Below are positions 6,806 to 9,808 of a stretch of 9,808 bases of DNA, one piece after another (the first letter of the stretch is position 1; every line of letters starts with the position of its first letter). Source of the stretch: Burkholderia sp. (lineage in GTDB: Bacteria; Pseudomonadota; Gammaproteobacteria; Burkholderiales; Burkholderiaceae); NCBI GenBank assembly GCA_028292565.1, contig JAQGMD010000187.1:1-9808 (forward strand). The letters are read 5' to 3'. The notes under the pieces are model-generated. The model was not told where the DNA came from. It saw only the letters and a list, made by a program, of their open reading frames with translations, and did no database searches. A program made the position numbers and the translations under genes.

Positions 6806-8218
6806 CTATCCGTTGTCATGCACCCACTGCAGCAACGCATCCTGGGCTTCCACCGAGCGGTCCGCGTTGGCGTGGTTCACAATCCAGACTACCGCGTAGC
6901 GCCGCCCGGAAGCAGCGAGTACATAGCCGGCGATCGAGCGCACGTGGTTCAGCGACCCGGTCTTGATATGCGCACGTCCCGCGGCGCTCTGCCCGTTCAG
7001 GCGTAGCCGCATGGTGCCGTCCAAGCCGGCCAGCGGCAGCGACGCGATGAATTCGGGCATCGTGGGCGACTGGTATGCCTTTACCAACAGGCGCCCGAGC
7101 GTCAGTGCCGAGATCCGCTCGCTGCGCGACAGGCCGGAACCGTTGTCGATGGAGAGGTCGGGCGCATCGATACCTTTATTGGCCAGCCACATCTTGACCA
7201 CTGCGGCGCCGCGCCCCGGTGTGGCGGGAATCTGCAAAGACCGGTAGGCGATAGTCAGCAGCAACTGCCGCGCCATCACGTTATTGCTGAATTTGTTGAC
7301 GTCGCGGATCACGTCCGACACCGAGGGCGACTCCCACTCCGCCACCAGACGGGCAGTCTCGGGGACGTGACCGTTCCGGACTTCGCCTTTGAACTTGCCG
7401 CCGAGTTCCGCCCACATGCGCCGGAACACAGCGGAAAAATACTGGGTGTGCGTCATCTGGAAAGGATGGATATGCCATACCCGCTCGCCACAGGAGGCGG
7501 GATAAGCGCCGCCGAATCTCGCTCCGGCGCCGTCTATCACGGGATGCAGCATGGCACGCCAATCGCCGCACTCGCCATGGCTCAGCCTGGGCGGCTGCAC
7601 CGGAAAGCCGTCGACCGGCGGTTCGACGGCGAGGCGCACAATTCCCGCTCCCTCGTCCGGAGCGAAGCGGAAACTGAAAGCCTTGTAGTTCAGTAGCAGC
7701 GCATCCGGGCCCACGTTGTACGTCTTCATCGGATCGCCATCGAACAGCGCTGCATCGACGGGAATTTCTTCGAACACGCTGCGGTCGAGCACGACGTTGC
7801 CGCGGATTACACGGATGCCTTTTGCCCGGATCCGGCGCATGAACATCCAGAAATTTTCCAGCACCAGTTTCGGATCGCCGCTGCCCTTGAAGACCAGGTC
7901 GCCATTGAGCACGTCGCCATTGAGCGTACCTGTCGCGTATGCCTGGGTCTTCCAGGTAAAGGCAGGGCCGAGTATCTCGAGCGCGGCATTACTTGTCACA
8001 AGTTTCATTGTGGATGCCGGACTGAGCGGAATGTCCTGGTTTTTCGCGGCCAGCACGGGGCCGCCGCCGGCTTCCTGCACATAGGCGCCCACCGCATAGC
8101 CGGGAATTTCAGCGTGAGTTAATGCATCGACAACAGCCGCAGGCAATTCCTGCGCCAATACCGTCCCGAACGACACAAATAAATAGCAAGCGGCGACGAC
8201 TTTCTTTTGTATTCGCAT
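6806..8218 (-). CDS. dacB: D-Ala-D-Ala carboxypeptidase/endopeptidase, PBP4 type
   Basis: A 470-residue periplasmic peptidoglycan hydrolase of the class C low-molecular-weight penicillin-binding proteins (peptidase family S13). It trims the terminal D-Ala from stem peptides and cuts D-Ala-meso-DAP cross-links. A signal peptide at 1-22 ends VLA before Gln23. The serine-enzyme motifs are SxxK as STMK at 69-72 (active Ser69), SNN at 311-313, and KTG at 419-421 within HIKTGSLNHVRS. Also typical are KGSGDPKL at 111-118 and DNGSGLSRSERIS at 358-370. The roughly 240 residues between the first two motifs hold the extra domains of this class. Length matches E. coli DacB (477). The Shine-Dalgarno is weak. 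It is divergent from ohrR, with only 58 bp between starts, and co-directional with the DUF898-M48 pair 96 bp downstream. Confidence 0.96.
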   Translation of the reverse strand: MRIQKKVVAACYLFVSFGTVLAQELPAAVVDALTHAEIPGYAVGAYVQEAGGGPVLAAKNQDIPLSPASTMKLVTSNAALEILGPAFTWKTQAYATGTLNGDVLNGDLVFKGSGDPKLVLENFWMFMRRIRAKGIRVIRGNVVLDRSVFEEIPVDAALFDGDPMKTYNVGPDALLLNYKAFSFRFAPDEGAGIVRLAVEPPVDGFPVQPPRLSHGECGDWRAMLHPVIDGAGARFGGAYPASCGERVWHIHPFQMTHTQYFSAVFRRMWAELGGKFKGEVRNGHVPETARLVAEWESPSVSDVIRDVNKFSNNVMARQLLLTIAYRSLQIPATPGRGAAVVKMWLANKGIDAPDLSIDNGSGLSRSERISALTLGRLLVKAYQSPTMPEFIASLPLAGLDGTMRLRLNGQSAAGRAHIKTGSLNHVRSIAGYVLAASGRRYAVVWIVNHANADRSVEAQDALLQWVHDNG

Positions 8219-8240
8219 AGGATGGGGAATAATACGTCAA

Positions 8241-8252
8241 GTGCAATTGATT
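8241..8252 (-). promoter_or_regulatory. Possible OhrR half-site upstream of ohrR
   Basis: Read on the minus strand, this stretch contains AATCAATTGC, which matches 8 of 10 bases of the operator half ATTAAATTGC found before ohr and is followed by the same AC. The opposite half is not recognisable, so binding would be weaker or need partner contacts. It lies between the divergent dacB and ohrR starts, where autoregulation of ohrR would act. Confidence 0.3.
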
Positions 8253-8276
8253 ATCCCACGGCAAAGGTCCTTCACC

Positions 8277-8750
8277 ATGTCCACTTCGAACAACTCCCCG
8301 GTCGCACAACTGGACGACCCGCTGGCGCTGGACAACCAGTTCTGTTTTGCACTCTACTCCGCGTCGCTGGCAATGACGAAGTCCTATAAGCCATATCTGG
8401 ACAAGGTGGGTCTCACTTACCCGCAATACCTGGTGATGCTGGTTTTGTGGCAACAAGATGACATTCTGGTAAAGACCATAGGGGAACGGCTGTTTCTCGA
8501 TTCCGGCACCCTGACGCCGCTGTTGAAACGGCTTGAAGCCTCCTCTCTTATCACCCGTACGCGTGACGAAGCCGACGAGCGTCAGGTACGCATTACCCTG
8601 ACCAAAGACGGTCGTGCGCTGAAGAAAAAAGCGCAAGGCATCCCGCATCAGATGCTGTGCGCCAGTGGTCAACCGGTGCAGGTGCTGCAAAACCTGCGCG
8701 AGCAGCTCTCCACCATACGCAAAGACCTGGCGCGGTCGAACCTTCAGTGA
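8277..8750 (+). CDS. ohrR: OhrR, MarR-family organic peroxide sensor
   Basis: A 157-residue winged-helix repressor. It controls ohr and often itself, and leaves DNA when a cysteine is oxidised by organic hydroperoxides. The N-terminal signature LDNQFCFALYSASLAMTKSY contains Cys23, which aligns with the reactive cysteine of OhrR. The MarR helix-turn-helix and wing follow: LTYPQYLVMLVLW, LFLDSGTLTPLLKRLEA, and the wing RTRDEADERQVRITLT. A second cysteine, Cys128 in HQMLCASG, fits the two-cysteine OhrR type that forms an intersubunit disulfide. I chose ATG 8277 because AAGG lies 9 bases upstream and the length matches the family; an earlier in-frame start at 8241 would add twelve unlikely residues. 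ohr follows in the same direction after a 105-bp gap that carries the likely operator. Confidence 0.96.
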   Translation: MSTSNNSPVAQLDDPLALDNQFCFALYSASLAMTKSYKPYLDKVGLTYPQYLVMLVLWQQDDILVKTIGERLFLDSGTLTPLLKRLEASSLITRTRDEADERQVRITLTKDGRALKKKAQGIPHQMLCASGQPVQVLQNLREQLSTIRKDLARSNLQ

Positions 8751-8785
8751 CCGCAGGTTTTAGAAGTTATCCACTAAAAGGCACG

Positions 8786-8807
8786 ATTAAATTGCACGCA
8801 ATCTAAT
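8786..8807. promoter_or_regulatory. Candidate OhrR operator before ohr
   Basis: A 22-bp palindrome has arms ATTAAATTGC (8786-8795) and GCAATCTAAT (8798-8807) around a central AC; nine of ten arm positions pair. ATTGCACG occurs here (8791-8798) and again at 8806-8813. AT-rich dyads of this size in front of ohr are the usual OhrR targets, as in Xanthomonas and Bacillus, and the adjacent gene is ohrR. It overlaps the proposed -35 of ohr, as expected for a repressor site. Confidence 0.7.
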
Positions 8808-8820
8808 TGCACGATACATT
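8793..8820 (+). promoter_or_regulatory. Probable ohr promoter
   Basis: TTGCAC at 8793-8798 (-35-like) is followed after 16 bases by TACATT at 8815-8820 (-10-like, 4 of 6). Transcription would start near 8827, giving a leader of about 30 bases before ATG 8856. The -35 lies inside the palindrome. Confidence 0.45.
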
Positions 8821-8855
8821 ACTGCTTGTCGTTCACCCCACCCAAAGGAGAAAAC

Positions 8856-9275
8856 ATGCAGATCCTGTACAAGGCGCAAGCCACAGCAAGCGGCGGCCGC
8901 GATGGACGCGCCACCACCAGCGATGAAAAACTCGACGTCAGGCTGAGCACCCCGAAGGAGCTCGGCGGTGCAGGCGGCGATGGGACTAATCCGGAACAGT
9001 TATTCGCGGCCGGTTACTCGGCATGCTTCCTGTCGGCGCTCAAATTCATCGCGGCGCAAGCGAAGACCCCACTCCCGGCGGACGCAACAGTCACGGCCGA
9101 AGTCGGGATCGGCCCCAACGCCAAGGGCGGTTTCGGCCTGGCCGTGGATCTGCGCGTTGCGCTACCCGGCCTCGATAAGGCAGCGGCACAATCGCTCGTG
9201 CACAAGGCGCATGAAGTGTGCCCGTACTCGAATGCCACACGCGGCAACATAGAAGTGAACATCGCGTTGGCTTAA
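8856..9275 (+). CDS. ohr: Organic hydroperoxide resistance protein Ohr
   Basis: A 139-residue cytosolic thiol peroxidase of the OsmC/Ohr family that reduces organic and lipid hydroperoxides. In well-studied members it is recycled by lipoylated proteins. Catalytic residues are visible: peroxidatic Cys57 in [12 protein letters not shown], resolving Cys122 in [13 protein letters not shown], Arg15 in GGRDGRA, and Glu47 in TNPEQLF, equivalent to the Arg and Glu that form the closed active site. The length is standard for Ohr, a little shorter at the N-terminus than many. ATG 8856 has an excellent Shine-Dalgarno (AAAGGAG, 8844-8850, 5-base spacing), so the longer in-frame start at 8826 is rejected. 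The ohrR-ohr order and the intervening palindrome indicate peroxide-inducible expression. Confidence 0.98.
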   Translation: MQILYKAQATASGGRDGRATTSDEKLDVRLSTPKELGGAGGDGTNPEQLFAAGYSACFLSALKFIAAQAKTPLPADATVTAEVGIGPNAKGGFGLAVDLRVALPGLDKAAAQSLVHKAHEVCPYSNATRGNIEVNIALA

Positions 9276-9359
9276 GTGCCGGTTTTCGGATGGCGAACAA
9301 CGGGTTCCGATCGTTTGGCTAAAATGGGCGTACTTCACCATCTGCCACAGGAACCCGCT

Positions 9360-9782
9360 ATGCCTGCTCTCCACCCGTTTCACCTCGCCTTCCCCGTTCA
9401 TGACCTGGATGCCGCCCGCACTTTTTATGGCGAAGTGCTCGGCTGTCCAGAAGGACGCAGCTCCAGCGAATGGATCGACTTCGATTTCTTTGGGCACCAG
9501 ATCGTCACCCACCTGGTCGGCCACCGGGTCGAGCCATCCGGCTATGGCCATGTCGATGGAAAACGCGTACCGATTCCGCACTTCGGGGTCGTGTTGTCAA
9601 AGCCGGAGTGGCAGACACTCGCGGACCGGCTGCAAAGCGCCGGTGTCGAATTCGTCATGAAGCCGCAGATCCGCTTTCCGGGCGAACCCGGCGAGCAGGC
9701 GACTATGTTCTTCCATGATCCCAGCGGAAATGCGCTTGAGGTCAAAGCGTTTGCCGACATGAGCCCGCTGTTTGCGAAATGA
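9360..9782 (+). CDS. VOC family protein (glyoxalase fold)
   Basis: A 140-residue single-module vicinal oxygen chelate protein. It has the beta-alpha-beta opening [20 protein letters not shown] and the ending [15 protein letters not shown]. Candidate metal ligands are His8, His74 (PIPHFGVVL) and Glu127 (NALEVKAF), spaced as in glyoxalase/extradiol-type enzymes. An unusual feature is the run of extra histidines at 46-64 ([22 protein letters not shown]). The reaction cannot be assigned; I recall close relatives annotated as glyoxalase or dioxygenase family. ATG 9360 has AGGA 7 bases upstream. An in-frame extension to 9276 would lack a good Shine-Dalgarno. The stop overlaps ATG of the next gene (ATGA), so it may lead an operon. 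Confidence 0.92.
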   Translation: MPALHPFHLAFPVHDLDAARTFYGEVLGCPEGRSSSEWIDFDFFGHQIVTHLVGHRVEPSGYGHVDGKRVPIPHFGVVLSKPEWQTLADRLQSAGVEFVMKPQIRFPGEPGEQATMFFHDPSGNALEVKAFADMSPLFAK

Positions 9783-9808
9783 TCCGTATCCTCTTTCACA
9801 TGGATGGC
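9779..9808 (+). CDS. Start of a downstream gene, cut by window end
   Basis: ATG at 9779 overlaps the stop of the VOC gene as ATGA and reads [10 protein letters not shown] to the window edge. Ten codons are too few to identify a product. The overlap and uninterrupted frame suggest a translationally coupled gene. Confidence 0.4.
   Translation, partial: MIRILFHMDG

Noticed and set aside
1..9808. CRISPR array, tRNA, rRNA or intact transposase
   Set aside because: I saw no regularly spaced repeats, no cloverleaf-like sequence and no transposase motif on either strand.

Overview
The window reads as ordinary chromosomal DNA of a betaproteobacterium, most likely Burkholderiales and possibly near Oxalobacteraceae. 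That placement is inference from moderately high GC, from protein styles (long-form PyrF, OhrR/Ohr pair, DacB with an adjoining DUF898/M48 pair) and from a type II secretion/type IV pilus-like ATPase fragment that resembles betaproteobacterial homologues as I remember them. Most of the DNA is coding and most genes are recognisable; there is no CRISPR array, no tRNA or rRNA, and no intact mobile element.

Region 1 (1-614) is the least orderly part. It starts with a gene-free stretch holding an 82-bp element made of two 25-base inverted arms (58-139). A broken gene remnant follows (260-614). It encodes only the N-terminal domain of a GspE/PilB-type ATPase, probably with a one-base frameshift near its start, and it stops right at the 3' end of pyrF.

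Region 2 (611-2411) has two divergent genes: pyrF (orotidine 5'-phosphate decarboxylase, minus strand) and an EamA-family drug/metabolite transporter (plus strand).

Region 3 (2470-6709) is an envelope cluster of two convergent operons. On the plus strand lie a LemA lipoprotein, a secreted and membrane-anchored TPM-domain protein with a glycine-rich tail, and a second TPM protein without a signal peptide; spacing is 7 bp and then a 1-base TGATG overlap. On the minus strand a YjgN-like DUF898 membrane protein is followed, through an ATGA overlap, by a membrane-anchored M48 zinc peptidase. The 101-bp gap between the two operons carries a nested hairpin. LemA proteins are known neighbours of HtpX-type (M48) peptidases, so the five genes may form one membrane quality-control module, although its biochemical role is not established.

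Region 4 (6806-8218) is dacB, a periplasmic D-alanyl-D-alanine carboxypeptidase/endopeptidase (PBP4 type), upstream of and co-directional with the DUF898-M48 operon.

Region 5 (8277-9275) is an organic hydroperoxide defence pair: the thiol-switch repressor OhrR and the peroxidase Ohr. A 22-bp near-perfect palindrome overlaps a plausible ohr promoter and is the best operator candidate in the window. Related half-sites occur next to it and upstream of ohrR.

Region 6 (9360-9808) is a VOC (glyoxalase/dioxygenase fold) protein whose stop overlaps the start of a further gene cut by the window end.
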